From JBCCXL01 sp039191605 (GTDB lineage Bacteria; Acidobacteriota; Thermoanaerobaculia; Multivoradales; JAHZIX01): DNA of 64,000 nt. The notes beneath the pieces are model-generated. The model was not told the DNA's origin. It was given only the letters and a program-made list of their open reading frames with translations, and made no database searches. The position numbers and the translations under genes are program-made. The stretch covers positions 62,001 through 126,000 of the forward strand of contig JBCCXL010000017.1 in the NCBI GenBank assembly GCA_039191605.1, given 5' to 3'. Within the stretch, counting starts at the first letter, position 1. Each line of letters begins with the position of its first letter. This document shows positions 7,754 to 16,328 of this stretch, one piece after another.

Positions 7754-8833
7754 ATGAAGGACCCGAATACTCCCCCCGACCCCCTCGCCCCGCAGGACGC
7801 CCGTGACCCGGAAGCGGTCACCTCTGGAGCTCCCACCGCTGCTGGAGCCGACCCGGTCGTCGACCAGGCTGCCGAGGATGCCGCGGCCAGCGTGGCGCCA
7901 ACCAGCAACGTGGCGACGGACAGCAGCGTGGCGGCGGGCGCCGCGGATGCGCAAACCGTCATGACTCTGGAGGGCTCCCTGCAGCCGTCCGAGACAGGCT
8001 TCTCAGAGACAGACGCTGGGAACGCCGCGGTGGAAACCTCAGATCTAGCGGCGGAAGCTGAGTCTTTCGCAGCTTCGGGCGCCGCCTCGACGCCCGGGGT
8101 GCCGGTACCCATTCCGCCGACGCTGCGGGCGGTGAACTCCGCGACGGCGATCTGGCGGGACTGGATCGCCCCTTTGGTGATCATCCTCGCCCTGGTGCTC
8201 TCTTTCCGCTCCGCGCTGGCGGACTGGAACGACGTGCCCACCGGCTCGATGCTGCCGACGATCATCGAGGGCGACCGGATCTACGTCAACAAATTGGCCT
8301 ATAGCCTGCGCTTCCCCCTCTCCACCGTGCATTTGGTGAGCTGGGATGGTCCTGAGCGGGGAGACATCATCGTCTTTCTCTCGCCGGAAGACCGCAAGCG
8401 GCTGGTCAAGCGGGTGGTGGGCGTGCCCGGGGACGTCATCGAGCTGCAGGACAACCGGCTGATCCTCAACGGCGAGCCGGTGACCTACGATCACCTGGAC
8501 GAAACGATTTACCACACCGAGACCGTCGAGCGCCTGGAGCGCCTCAACGTGCTGCTGTGGCAGGAAGATCTCGGGGACCGTAACCACGCGGTGGCCTTGC
8601 AGCCCTTCCCCCGGGCCTCGGTGCTGAGCGATACCTTCGGCCCGGTAGAAGTGCCCGAAAACGAATATTTCGTCATGGGCGATAACCGAGACGTCAGCCG
8701 TGATTCCCGATTCTTCGGCACCGTCGATCGCTCCCTGATTCTCGGCGAGGCGACGGCGGTGATGTTCTCGAACCCGCCCGCCGATCCCTTCTACTCGATG
8801 CGCGGCGATCGTTGGTTCGTCTCCCTCGACTGA
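7754..8833 (+). CDS. lepB: Signal peptidase I with long Ala-rich N-terminal extension
   Basis: The membrane serine peptidase that removes signal peptides from exported proteins. A transmembrane segment (WIAPLVIILALVLSF, about residues 137-152) is followed by the catalytic serine in VPTGSMLPTIIEGD (about residue 165), the catalytic lysine in RLVKRVVGVPGD (about 219), and box E, VMGDNRDVSRDSRFFG. All signature boxes are intact. Unusually, about 130 residues rich in Ala, Asp, Glu and Pro precede the membrane segment and must lie in the cytoplasm; normal enzymes have a few residues there. GTG at 7751 and ATG at 7754 are adjacent possible starts behind GGAGG (7744-7748). It is divergent from the ornithine aminotransferase gene and 44 bases upstream of the helicase gene. 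Confidence 0.93.
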   Translation: MKDPNTPPDPLAPQDARDPEAVTSGAPTAAGADPVVDQAAEDAAASVAPTSNVATDSSVAAGAADAQTVMTLEGSLQPSETGFSETDAGNAAVETSDLAAEAESFAASGAASTPGVPVPIPPTLRAVNSATAIWRDWIAPLVIILALVLSFRSALADWNDVPTGSMLPTIIEGDRIYVNKLAYSLRFPLSTVHLVSWDGPERGDIIVFLSPEDRKRLVKRVVGVPGDVIELQDNRLILNGEPVTYDHLDETIYHTETVERLERLNVLLWQEDLGDRNHAVALQPFPRASVLSDTFGPVEVPENEYFVMGDNRDVSRDSRFFGTVDRSLILGEATAVMFSNPPADPFYSMRGDRWFVSLD

Positions 8834-8877
8834 TCGCGCGGGCGAGGTGATGCCCTCCCGGCAGGGGCTGCGGCACT

Positions 8878-11800
8878 GTGTCTTTAATGTGCCCTGTGTC
8901 TCCTAATCTAGGGTCAGCTGACGTCGATGGGCTCCTGGGGCTCGACGCCCTGGAGTCGGCGGTTGATGAGCACCCTAAATTAGGGCCGACGGTGGTGCAT
9001 CGAGCGCGCCTCGAGGCCCAGCCCCGGCGTTCGGGGACTTTGGAGAAGGAGCTGCCGGAAGCGCTGCTGCAGATCCTGCGGGAGCGCGGGGTGGAGAATC
9101 TGTGGAGCCACCAGGCGGAGGCCCTGGATCTCGCCCGCCGGGGAGAGGACGTGCTGGTGACGACCCCCACCGCGTCCGGCAAGTCCTTGGTCTTTCAGCT
9201 GCCGGTGCTGGAAGAGGCGCTGAAGGGAGGGGAGGGCAGGGCTCTTTGGCTCTTCCCCCTCAAGGCCTTGGCCCAGGATCAGCGCGCCAAGCTGATGGAG
9301 ATGGCCTCTGCCGTGGGGGTAGAGGAGAACTTCTGCGCCATCTATGACGGCGATACGCCGCGCTCGCTGCGGCCGAAGATCCGCGCCGATCCGCCGCGGG
9401 TGCTGATCACCAACCCCGACATGCTGCACTTGGGTTTGCTGGCCCACTGGAATAGCTGGCGGCCCTTTTTCGCCTCGCTGCGCTGGCTGGTGCTGGACGA
9501 GCTGCACACCTATCGCGGCGTTTTCGGCAGCCACTTTCATCACGTGCTGGCGAGGCTCCAGCGCTTGTGTGCTCGGCTCGGCGCTCGCCCCGCGGTGATC
9601 GCCTCCTCCGCTACCGCCGACAACGCTGAGAGCTTCGCCGCGACCCTGATTCGGCGCCAGCTCACCACCATCGAGACCAGCGGCGCCCCGCGGGAGGCCC
9701 GCCGCTTCGTGCTGCTGCGCCCCTCCGCCAGCCCCTACACCGCGGCCCTGGACCTGCTCTGCCTGTGCCTGGAGCACGGCATGAAGACCATCGTCTTCAC
9801 CAAGGCCCGGCGCATCACCGAGCTGCTCTATTCCTGGCTGCGGCGGCGGGATCCGGCGCTGGCGGCGCGGGTGCGCTCCTATCGGGCGGGCTTCCTGCCG
9901 CAGGAGCGCCGGCGAATCGAGGGCCGCCTGGCTTCGGGGGAGCTGGATGGGGTGATCTCCACCTCGGCGCTGGAGATGGGGATCGACATCGGAGGCCTGG
10001 ATGCCTGCATTCTGGTGGGTTACCCCGGCAGCGTGATGGCCACCTGGCAGCGCAGCGGCCGGGTAGGGCGCAGCGGGCGGGAATCCCTCACCGTGATGGT
10101 GGCGCTGCCGGATGCTCTGGACCAATACTTCCTCGATCACCCCCAGGAGCTGCTGGAGCGGCCCTGCGAGCGGCTGATCATCAACCCGAGGAACCGCCCG
10201 GTGGCGGAGGCCCACCTGCGCTGTGCGGCGGCGGAGCTGACGCTTTCCCGGGAGCTGGACGAGGATTACCTGGCCGACCAGGAAGAGGCGGTGGAGGCTC
10301 TGGTGGCGGCAGGAGATCTGCTGGAGGACGCCTCCGGCAGCGAGCTCTTCTGCGTTCGCCGTCGGCCCCACCGAGATGTCGCTCTGCGCGGCAGCGGCGG
10401 GACCCTCGAGGTGCGCCTGGATGGTGGCGAGGGAGCGGTGGTCGGCACTCTGGACGCCGGCCGAGCGCTGCGGGAGGCGCACCCCGGGGCGATCTATCTT
10501 CACGGCGGGCGCTCCTTTCGAATCGAGGCGCTGGATCTAGACTCCCAGCGCGCCCTGGCGGTGGCGGAAGAGGCGGATTACTTCACCACGCCGATGGCCC
10601 ATAAGGAGACGGAGATCCTGGAGGTCCTGGAGCGGCGGGACGATGGTCCCCTCACCGCCTGGTTGGCGAGGCTGCAGGTGCGGGAACAGGTCACCGGCTA
10701 CGAGCGCAAGCGGCTGCTGGATCAGGAGGTGCTCACCCGGCGGGACCTGGTGATGCCGAAGACCGAGATGGAGACGGTGGGGCTGCTCTTCGCCGCGGGG
10801 CCCGCCATCGAGGATGCCCTGAGGCGGGCGGAGCAGGGCTTCATGGGGGCGCTCCACGCTTCGGAGCACGCCGCGATTTCTCTGATGCCGGCCTTCGCTC
10901 TGTGCGATCGCGGGGATATCGGCGGCATCTCGATCCCCTTCCACCCCCAGGTGGGAGCCGGGGCGGTGTTCATCTACGACGGGCATCACGGCGGCATGGG
11001 GCTGGCGCAGGAGGCCTTCCAACGCTTGCCGGAGCTGCTGTTGCGGGTGCGGGAGCTGCTGGACGCCTGCCCCTGTGAAATCGGCTGTCCCAGCTGTATC
11101 CAGAGCCCGAAGTGCGGCAACGGGAATCGACCCCTAGACAAGGCCGGAGCGGCCCACCTTCTGCGCCTGCTGCTGGCGGAAGAGGCCCTTCCGGAGCCTT
11201 CTGATCCGCGCCTGGAGATCACCTTCGCGGCGCCGGAGGACGAGTCCAAGAAAGGCGAGGAAGGGGCCTCGGCCCCCGCCTGGGGAGGGATTCTTCGAGA
11301 GCCGGGGGCGAAGGTGGATTCGGCTCCGGTGGAAGAGCCCGCAGCGGTTGCGCAGCGCACTCTGCCGGTGGGAGAGCTCTCTCATCGCGAGGGTTCACGG
11401 TGCGGTAGTGAAGGGGGCCCGGCGGCGGTCGGCGCGTCGACGAGCCCCGAGGTGCCTAAGGCGAAGGCTGGATCATCGAAGACCGGCTCATCGAAGAAGG
11501 GGACATCCAAAGCTGGCTCATCCAAGGGTGGCTCATCCAAGAGCGGGCCATCGAAGGCCGTCTCGTCGGGGTCTGCGTCTCCAAGCCCTGCGTCTCCAAG
11601 CCCTGGGCCGTCTGGATCCGCGTCGTCGGGTTCTGGCGACTTACCTCTCACCGTGCTTTTCGACCTCGAGACGAAGCGCTCGGCGCAGGAGGTGGGGGGG
11701 TGGAATCGAGCCCACCGCATGGGCATCGCCATCGGCGTCGTCTGCTTCCTGGAGGAAGGCCGATTGGAGGTCTATCCCGAGGATCGGGTGGGGGAGCTTC

Positions 11801-12183
11801 ACGCCGATCTCCGCCGGGCTTCTCTGGTGATCGGCTTCAACAGCCGGCGCTTCGATTACGCGGTGCTCTCCGGCTATACCGGGGAGGACTACAGCCGCAC
11901 CTTACCGACGCTCGATCTGCTGGAAGACCTGCAACGGCGCATCGGTCGCCGGGTGAGCCTCGATAGCCTCACCGCCGCCACTCTCGGCGCCAAGAAGAGC
12001 GCCGACGGGCTACAGAGCCTGGAATGGGTGAAGCAGGGGCGGCTGGACCTGGTGGAATCCTATTGCCGCCGCGACGTCGAGCTGCTGCGAGACCTCTATC
12101 TCTTCGGGCGCCGGGAGGGCTACGTCCAGTTCACCCGCCGCAAGACCGGCGGCGAGGTGGAGAGAGTGGAGGTCGATTGGTGA
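8878..12183 (+). CDS. MrfA-type DEAD-box helicase fused to an MrfB-like exonuclease domain
   Basis: A 1101-residue DNA repair protein. Residues 1-50 (VVHRARLEAQP) and the Q motif SHQAEA (77-82) match the MrfA/YprA helicase family. Walker A is TPTASGKS (96-103), DELH is at 207-210, motif III SSATA follows, and the helicase C domain has STSALEMGIDIGG and QRSGRVGRSG. The four-Cys cluster CPCEIGCPSCIQSPKCGNGN (about 733-752) is the MrfA metal site. Residues about 860-920 are a low-complexity linker of GSSK-type 15-bp repeats. Residues about 922-1090 form a DEDDy exonuclease: FDLET, GFNSRRFDYAVL and SYCRRDVELLRDLY. In Bacillus subtilis MrfA and MrfB are separate proteins that act together on mitomycin C damage. 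The start GTG 8878 is the longest; ATG 8887 is an alternative. Confidence 0.88.
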   Translation: MSLMCPVSPNLGSADVDGLLGLDALESAVDEHPKLGPTVVHRARLEAQPRRSGTLEKELPEALLQILRERGVENLWSHQAEALDLARRGEDVLVTTPTASGKSLVFQLPVLEEALKGGEGRALWLFPLKALAQDQRAKLMEMASAVGVEENFCAIYDGDTPRSLRPKIRADPPRVLITNPDMLHLGLLAHWNSWRPFFASLRWLVLDELHTYRGVFGSHFHHVLARLQRLCARLGARPAVIASSATADNAESFAATLIRRQLTTIETSGAPREARRFVLLRPSASPYTAALDLLCLCLEHGMKTIVFTKARRITELLYSWLRRRDPALAARVRSYRAGFLPQERRRIEGRLASGELDGVISTSALEMGIDIGGLDACILVGYPGSVMATWQRSGRVGRSGRESLTVMVALPDALDQYFLDHPQELLERPCERLIINPRNRPVAEAHLRCAAAELTLSRELDEDYLADQEEAVEALVAAGDLLEDASGSELFCVRRRPHRDVALRGSGGTLEVRLDGGEGAVVGTLDAGRALREAHPGAIYLHGGRSFRIEALDLDSQRALAVAEEADYFTTPMAHKETEILEVLERRDDGPLTAWLARLQVREQVTGYERKRLLDQEVLTRRDLVMPKTEMETVGLLFAAGPAIEDALRRAEQGFMGALHASEHAAISLMPAFALCDRGDIGGISIPFHPQVGAGAVFIYDGHHGGMGLAQEAFQRLPELLLRVRELLDACPCEIGCPSCIQSPKCGNGNRPLDKAGAAHLLRLLLAEEALPEPSDPRLEITFAAPEDESKKGEEGASAPAWGGILREPGAKVDSAPVEEPAAVAQRTLPVGELSHREGSRCGSEGGPAAVGASTSPEVPKAKAGSSKTGSSKKGTSKAGSSKGGSSKSGPSKAVSSGSASPSPASPSPGPSGSASSGSGDLPLTVLFDLETKRSAQEVGGWNRAHRMGIAIGVVCFLEEGRLEVYPEDRVGELHADLRRASLVIGFNSRRFDYAVLSGYTGEDYSRTLPTLDLLEDLQRRIGRRVSLDSLTAATLGAKKSADGLQSLEWVKQGRLDLVESYCRRDVELLRDLYLFGRREGYVQFTRRKTGGEVERVEVDW
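11467..11571 (+). repeat. Seven 15-bp tandem repeats in the helicase-exonuclease linker
   Basis: Seven degenerate copies of a 15-bp unit like GGTGGCTCATCCAAG encode AGSSK, TGSSK, KGTSK, AGSSK, GGSSK, SGPSK and AVSSG. Two more 15-bp units (GCGTCTCCAAGCCCT) follow at 11575-11604. The array is in frame and forms a flexible basic linker between the two enzyme domains. Confidence 0.9.
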
Positions 12184-12208
12184 GATCCGAGGGAAAATCT
12201 CGGATCTC
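12182..12208 (+). terminator. Perfect inverted repeat after the helicase gene, weak terminator candidate
   Basis: GAGATCCGAG (12182-12191) pairs perfectly with CTCGGATCTC (12199-12208) around a 7-base loop and begins at the helicase stop codon. No T tract follows (GGCTGGGC), so it may stabilise the mRNA end rather than terminate. Confidence 0.45.
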
Positions 12209-12339
12209 GGCTGGGCACCCCTAACCTGGAATGCTGCCGCTGACGGCATGCCGCCGCCTGGATTTTTCTGAATTGCTTCCGCCGACCGACTTCCGCTGAA
12301 AAGGGGGAGCGGAGACCGGCCCGACCGACTCAGCTGCAC

Positions 12340-12699
12340 TCAGAGGTTGTCGACCACCTCGAGGAGCTGCTGCAGGTCGAAGGGCTTCTTGATGTACGCC
12401 GCGGCGCCCCCGTCCAGCGCTCGCTGGGTGTCTTCTTCCTTGCCCTCGGTGGACACCACCACCACGGGAATCCCCGCCAGGGCGTCGTCGGACTTGACTC
12501 GGCCGAGGAACTCCAGGCCGTTCATGTTGGGCATGTTGATGTCGAGCAGGATGGCGTCCACATCCGGGTGGTCGCTGAGCATGCGGAGCCCCTCCACGCC
12601 ATCATTGGCGTGGACCAGATCGTATTGACGCAGCATCACGCCGAACATCTTGTGGATCAGCTTCGAGTCGTCGACGATGAGGAACTTTTTCTGCGCCAC
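12340..12699 (-). CDS. CheY-like single-domain response regulator
   Basis: A 119-residue stand-alone receiver domain, expected to carry a phosphate from a histidine kinase to a target by diffusion. The acidic pair is D10-D11 (FLIVDDSKLI), the phosphorylated residue is D53 in ILLDINMPNMNG, the conserved Ser/Thr lies in VVVSTEG, and the lysine is in YIKKPF. All phosphorylation residues are present. It is encoded on the opposite strand from the CheA-CheB cluster, with 638 bases between its start and cheA. It is a good candidate for the output regulator of that cluster, though this is inference. It has no DNA-binding or enzymatic output domain. Confidence 0.9.
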   Translation of the reverse strand: MAQKKFLIVDDSKLIHKMFGVMLRQYDLVHANDGVEGLRMLSDHPDVDAILLDINMPNMNGLEFLGRVKSDDALAGIPVVVVSTEGKEEDTQRALDGGAAAYIKKPFDLQQLLEVVDNL

Positions 12700-13337
12700 G
12701 GTGAATGGGCCTCCAATTCACGGCCTCTGAAGGTGTCCGGCGGCCAGATCTAGCTCAGTGGGGTTTTGAAATGCCCTGAGAACGATCTGCTAGGGGTCTG
12801 TAGCCCCGGCGGTCGGCGGACGTTGGCCATTTCGACAAACCGCTCGATTCCTGCCCCTGGAGTAGGCAGCCAGGGAGCGCTCTCCCTGGGACGTTCTTTG
12901 GCGTCCTATGCCGTTGGGGAATGGAATCGAGGGAAGGGACCAGGCAAGAGCGCCTGGAATCGCCGGTAGACTAGCCTAAGGCCTGTTTCTACGCAAGCTT
13001 CGACCTGCGCTGCGATCCCTCTCCGAAGGGGTTGTTGGGAGGGCGCTGCCGGATCCTTCTTAGGCGAGCCTCAGACCTTCATCGACGAGTGCTCGTCTCT
13101 TGACATGGGGCGATGGCGGCGGGAGACTCTTCGTCTCTGTTTCGACACGGTTCCCAGCTTTGCGCCGCGCATCTCGCGGGGCCCGCCTCTCGATGTCCGG
13201 TTTCGTCTCTTCGCGCCCCAGCCGCGCCATTCGGTGCCTTCGCTTCGAGCTTCCTTTCGCACCGGAGGCTCCGTCGGCCGCCCTAGGGACCCTCCGTCGT
13301 CGGGACCTTTCACCCATTCCTCAAGGTTGAGAGCGCC
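12700..13337. other. Divergent intergenic region between cheY-like gene and cheA
   Basis: 638 bases with no convincing gene; open frames here (for example 13100-13365) are short, overlapping and without recognisable domains. It must hold the promoters of both divergent transcripts, but I see no clear -35/-10 pair or sigma-54 site. The start of cheA is preceded by CAAGGTTGAGAGCGCC. Confidence 0.4.
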
Positions 13338-15047
13338 ATGGACAGCGCATTCAAGGAGTTATTAGAAGACTTCGTCCTGGAGGCGCGAGAGCGCGCCGAC
13401 ACGGTAGAGGAGATGCTGCTGTCGCTGGCGGAGGCCAGTGCCGAGGAGCGAGAGCAGAAGGTCGCCCGGGCGAAGCGCCAGCTCCACACTCTGAAGGGCA
13501 ATTCGGGGATGATGGGCTTTGGCGAGCTGCAGACGCTGGCCCACGAGATCGAGGACGCCGTCGAGGCGCTGGATCTGGAGTCGCCGGAGATCGACGAGCT
13601 CCTGCAGCAGCTGGATCGCTTTCGGCTGCTGTTGCGCCAACAGGTCGCGAGTCAGCTGGAGGGAGGGGAAGACTCCGACGAGGACAGGACCCGGGCCGGT
13701 GACGAGCCCTCCGAAGCGGACGGGGTCTCGGCTGGGGAATCCGCTGAACAGGAGACCGGTTCCGACGACGAAGGAGCCGAGGCCCGGGCGGATAGCCCCG
13801 GCGAGGATCCGCAGGAGCAAGAGCAGGAGCAGGAGGAGGTCAGCCGAGAGCTCGCCTCCGGCGGCGTTCGGGTGCTCTTCAGCGAGCTGGACGGCCTGGT
13901 AGAGCTGCTGGCGGAGGTTCTGCTCTATCGCAACCGCCTGGGGGATTCCCTCGGACAGGTTCGCCAGCTGCTGCCGGGGGAGAACCGGGAACAGAGCGAC
14001 GCCTGGGACGAGAGCGAGGCGGTGCGTCAATCTCTGGAGCAGGTGCTGGATTTTCTTCAGGAGCGCATTCTGCGGCTGCGTATGGTGCCGCTGGCGACCC
14101 TCTTCCGCCATCTGTCTCGCATCGTTCATGACGAGTCCCGTCGGGAGCAGAAGAAGGTGCGCTTCGTCACCGACGGTGGCGATACCCCGCTGGACAAAGC
14201 TCTTCTGGAGCTCGCCAGCGAGGCCCTCGGACACCTGGTGCGCAACGCCGTGAACCACGGGGCGGAGCGCCCCGCGGAGCGCAAGGCGGCGGGGAAGGAC
14301 GAGACCGCCGTGCTGCGGCTCTCGGCGGCGGTGAAGGGCCAGGAGGTCCATATCGAGGTCGAGGATGACGGCGGCGGGATCCACTACGAATCCCTGGAGG
14401 CGCTAGCGCGAGCGCGCGGCTTGCCCCACCGCACCCGGGCGGATCTCGACGCCCTGATTTTCGAGGCGGGGGTTTCCACCCGTTCATCGACCTCCCTCTC
14501 GGCGGGGCGCGGCGTCGGCCTGGCGGCGGTGGCTTCGGCGGTGCGGCGCCACGGCGGGCGCATCGACCTTTCCTCGATGCCGGGGGAGGGGACTCGCTTC
14601 CTGCTTCGCCTGCCTCTGTCGGTCTCCATCACCCGGGCTTTGCTGCTGCGGGTGGATGGCGAGGTCTACGCTCTGCCGCTGGGGGCGGTGATCGAGAGCC
14701 TGCGCCTGGAGATCGACGCCCTGGAGCGGGTCGGCGGGCGAGAGATCTTCCGCTGGCGGGGGCAGCTGGTGCCGGTTCTCGATCTCGGACAGTGGTTCCG
14801 CACCGCTATCGATCCACGAAGTCAGGGCTTCGTGGTGATCGTGGAGGCCCTGGGGCGCCACCGTGCGGTGGTGGTAGACGAGCTGGTGGGGATCCGGGAC
14901 ATCGTGGTGAAAGGCCTCGATCCCCTGCTCGGCTCTCCGCCGGGACTCTCCGGCTCCACCATCCTCGGCGATGGGCGAGCGGTGCTGATTCTCGATCCTT
15001 CGGCGCTCACCGAGCAGATCTCGACAGATTCGGCGGCGGTGGGGTGA
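13338..15047 (+). CDS. cheA: Chemotaxis-type histidine kinase CheA
   Basis: A 569-residue cytosolic kinase that autophosphorylates and passes phosphate to CheY/CheB receivers. Residues 1-105 are the Hpt domain with the phosphorylated H50 in RQLHTLKGNSGMMGF. Residues about 106-172 are an acidic linker with EQEQEQEE repeats. A dimerisation domain follows (about 175-265). The ATPase domain has HLVRNAVNHGAE (300-310), VEDDGGGIHY (341-350) and GRGVGLAAVASAV (390-402). The C-terminal CheW-like domain spans about 430-565. There is no receiver domain and no obvious CheY-binding P2 domain, since the linker is too short and disordered. It is followed five bases later by a CheW gene and heads the cluster. 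Confidence 0.93.
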   Translation: MDSAFKELLEDFVLEARERADTVEEMLLSLAEASAEEREQKVARAKRQLHTLKGNSGMMGFGELQTLAHEIEDAVEALDLESPEIDELLQQLDRFRLLLRQQVASQLEGGEDSDEDRTRAGDEPSEADGVSAGESAEQETGSDDEGAEARADSPGEDPQEQEQEQEEVSRELASGGVRVLFSELDGLVELLAEVLLYRNRLGDSLGQVRQLLPGENREQSDAWDESEAVRQSLEQVLDFLQERILRLRMVPLATLFRHLSRIVHDESRREQKKVRFVTDGGDTPLDKALLELASEALGHLVRNAVNHGAERPAERKAAGKDETAVLRLSAAVKGQEVHIEVEDDGGGIHYESLEALARARGLPHRTRADLDALIFEAGVSTRSSTSLSAGRGVGLAAVASAVRRHGGRIDLSSMPGEGTRFLLRLPLSVSITRALLLRVDGEVYALPLGAVIESLRLEIDALERVGGREIFRWRGQLVPVLDLGQWFRTAIDPRSQGFVVIVEALGRHRAVVVDELVGIRDIVVKGLDPLLGSPPGLSGSTILGDGRAVLILDPSALTEQISTDSAAVG

Positions 15048-15051
15048 GCCG

Positions 15052-15588
15052 ATGAGCGCAACTCCCGAAGTAGGCGCTAGCGCCTCTGCCCTGTCGCCGA
15101 CCCTGGCATCGGGCTCAGCCCAGGAGCCCGCCGAAGAGAGCCGGGCACAGTCTCCCTGGGTACTCTGCGAAAGCGGAGGGATGGCCTTCGCCGTCGATCT
15201 GGATCGGGTGGTGGAGGTCTTTGGCGCTTCCTCTCTGCTGCCGGCTCCCGACGACGCCCCGGAAGCGGTGATCGCCATCGCCCAGGGAGGCGGCCTGCGG
15301 GTTCCGGTGGTGTCTTTAGCTCGCCAGCTGGGGGTGGAGGAGGCGGTGGAGGCGAATCGGCGGCGAGTGCTGGTGGTGTCCTCCCAGGGTCGCGCCATCG
15401 GTCTGGAGGTGGATCGGGTGCGCAGCATTCTGGCCCTGGAGCGCGCCGGCCGGCAGCCGGTACCGAGGGTTCTAGCCGGCATCAGCGGCGGGCTTCCGGC
15501 CATTGCTGGCTTCGCTTTTCACCAGCAGCGCTGGCTGATGTTGTTGGAGGTCGACGGTCTGCTCTCGCCGCGATGGGGCCGGTCTTGA
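15052..15588 (+). CDS. cheW: CheW-like coupling protein
   Basis: A 178-residue protein with one CheW domain after about 30 residues of Ala/Pro/Glu-rich leader. Family features are WVLCESGGMAFAVDLDRVVEV, VIAIAQGGGLRVPVVSLARQL and a C-terminal hydrophobic strand pattern. CheW couples CheA to receptors. It starts five bases after the CheA stop (TGAGCCGATG), so it is co-translated with cheA. The domain is divergent from the second CheW in the cluster (20459-21136), which suggests a separate role such as partnering a different receptor or adaptor. No catalytic function is expected. Confidence 0.8.
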   Translation: MSATPEVGASASALSPTLASGSAQEPAEESRAQSPWVLCESGGMAFAVDLDRVVEVFGASSLLPAPDDAPEAVIAIAQGGGLRVPVVSLARQLGVEEAVEANRRRVLVVSSQGRAIGLEVDRVRSILALERAGRQPVPRVLAGISGGLPAIAGFAFHQQRWLMLLEVDGLLSPRWGRS

Positions 15589-16328
15589 TAGGCTCGCCAG
15601 CCTGGCTCGCGGGAAGGGATCGAAGGAGCGGCTCTCGGTCCGATGAATCCCTTGCCCGAGACCATCGGTTGGCTTCCTTCCTGCACTGCTTTCCCCTACC
15701 TTCTCTCGTGGCGGCCATCGGCGCCGCGATCCGGGTCTCTCATCCCCTGCGTCCCGCAGATGAATCCTGCATCCACGGCGCCCCTCGGGGCCTGTCGACG
15801 GTGGTCCCGACGGAGATTTCCGCTCTTCGCGGGGTCCTGCGGCAGCCCAAGGCCTGCGCTCTCTAGGGAGCCGGGCCATTCCGCAGCTGCGGTCCTCGGG
15901 TCCTCTCGTTTCGACCTTCCCGGGCTCAAAGATCCTGCAGGTAGCGATGACAGAAGATGGGCAGGACAGAAGACGGATCGGCAGAAGAGCTTCAAGCATC
16001 GGCATCTCAGACTTCGAAATTCAAAGACATCGACGGCCAAGACAGTGATGGCCAAGACAGTGATGGCTAAGACAGTGATGGCTAAGACATCGACGGCCAA
16101 GAAAACGACAGTCAAGAAAACGATAGATAAGACAGCGACAGTCAAGACATCGACATCCCTGGGAGAGCGCCGCGGTGCACCTTCGCCGCGACGCAGCTTC
16201 AGCAGGTGGATTGTTCACCCGACTTTCCTCCTAGTGGTTCCAGCGGCGGTGGTTCCGGGGACCATGCTCCGGCGCCCACCCCGAGCCCACCGATCGATAG
16301 TGACGACGTAGCGAGAGGATCATCGACC
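15589..16328. other. Intergenic region with 15-bp repeat array
   Basis: 740 bases between the CheW gene and the HEAT-repeat gene. A 222-codon plus-strand frame (15643-16311) crosses it but has no domain, mixed composition and ends inside the HEAT gene leader, so I treat it as chance. A 15-bp tandem array occupies 16027-16155. The HEAT gene start is preceded by GAGAGGA. Confidence 0.5.
16027..16155. repeat. 15-bp tandem repeat array upstream of the HEAT-repeat gene
   Basis: Eight full copies and one partial copy of a degenerate 15-bp unit typified by ACAGTGATGGCTAAG. Three central copies (16042-16086) are almost identical; outer copies diverge (ACATCGACGGCCAAG, AAAACGACAGTCAAG). In one frame it would read KTVMA repeats, but no credible gene surrounds it. 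Confidence 0.9.

Noticed and set aside
8903..8984. CCTAATCTAGGG and CCCTAAATTAGGG near the helicase start, possible dispersed palindromes
   Set aside because: The protein sequence between them matches the helicase family N terminus, so this is coding DNA; two partial palindromes are not enough for a repeat claim.
8980..10503. 507-codon minus-strand frame within the helicase gene
   Set aside because: It is antisense to conserved helicase motifs; the composition is Gln/His/Arg-rich as expected from a shadow.
15643..16311. 222-codon frame across the gap before the HEAT gene
   Set aside because: No domain, composition changes along its length, and the repeat array creates part of it (KTVMA).
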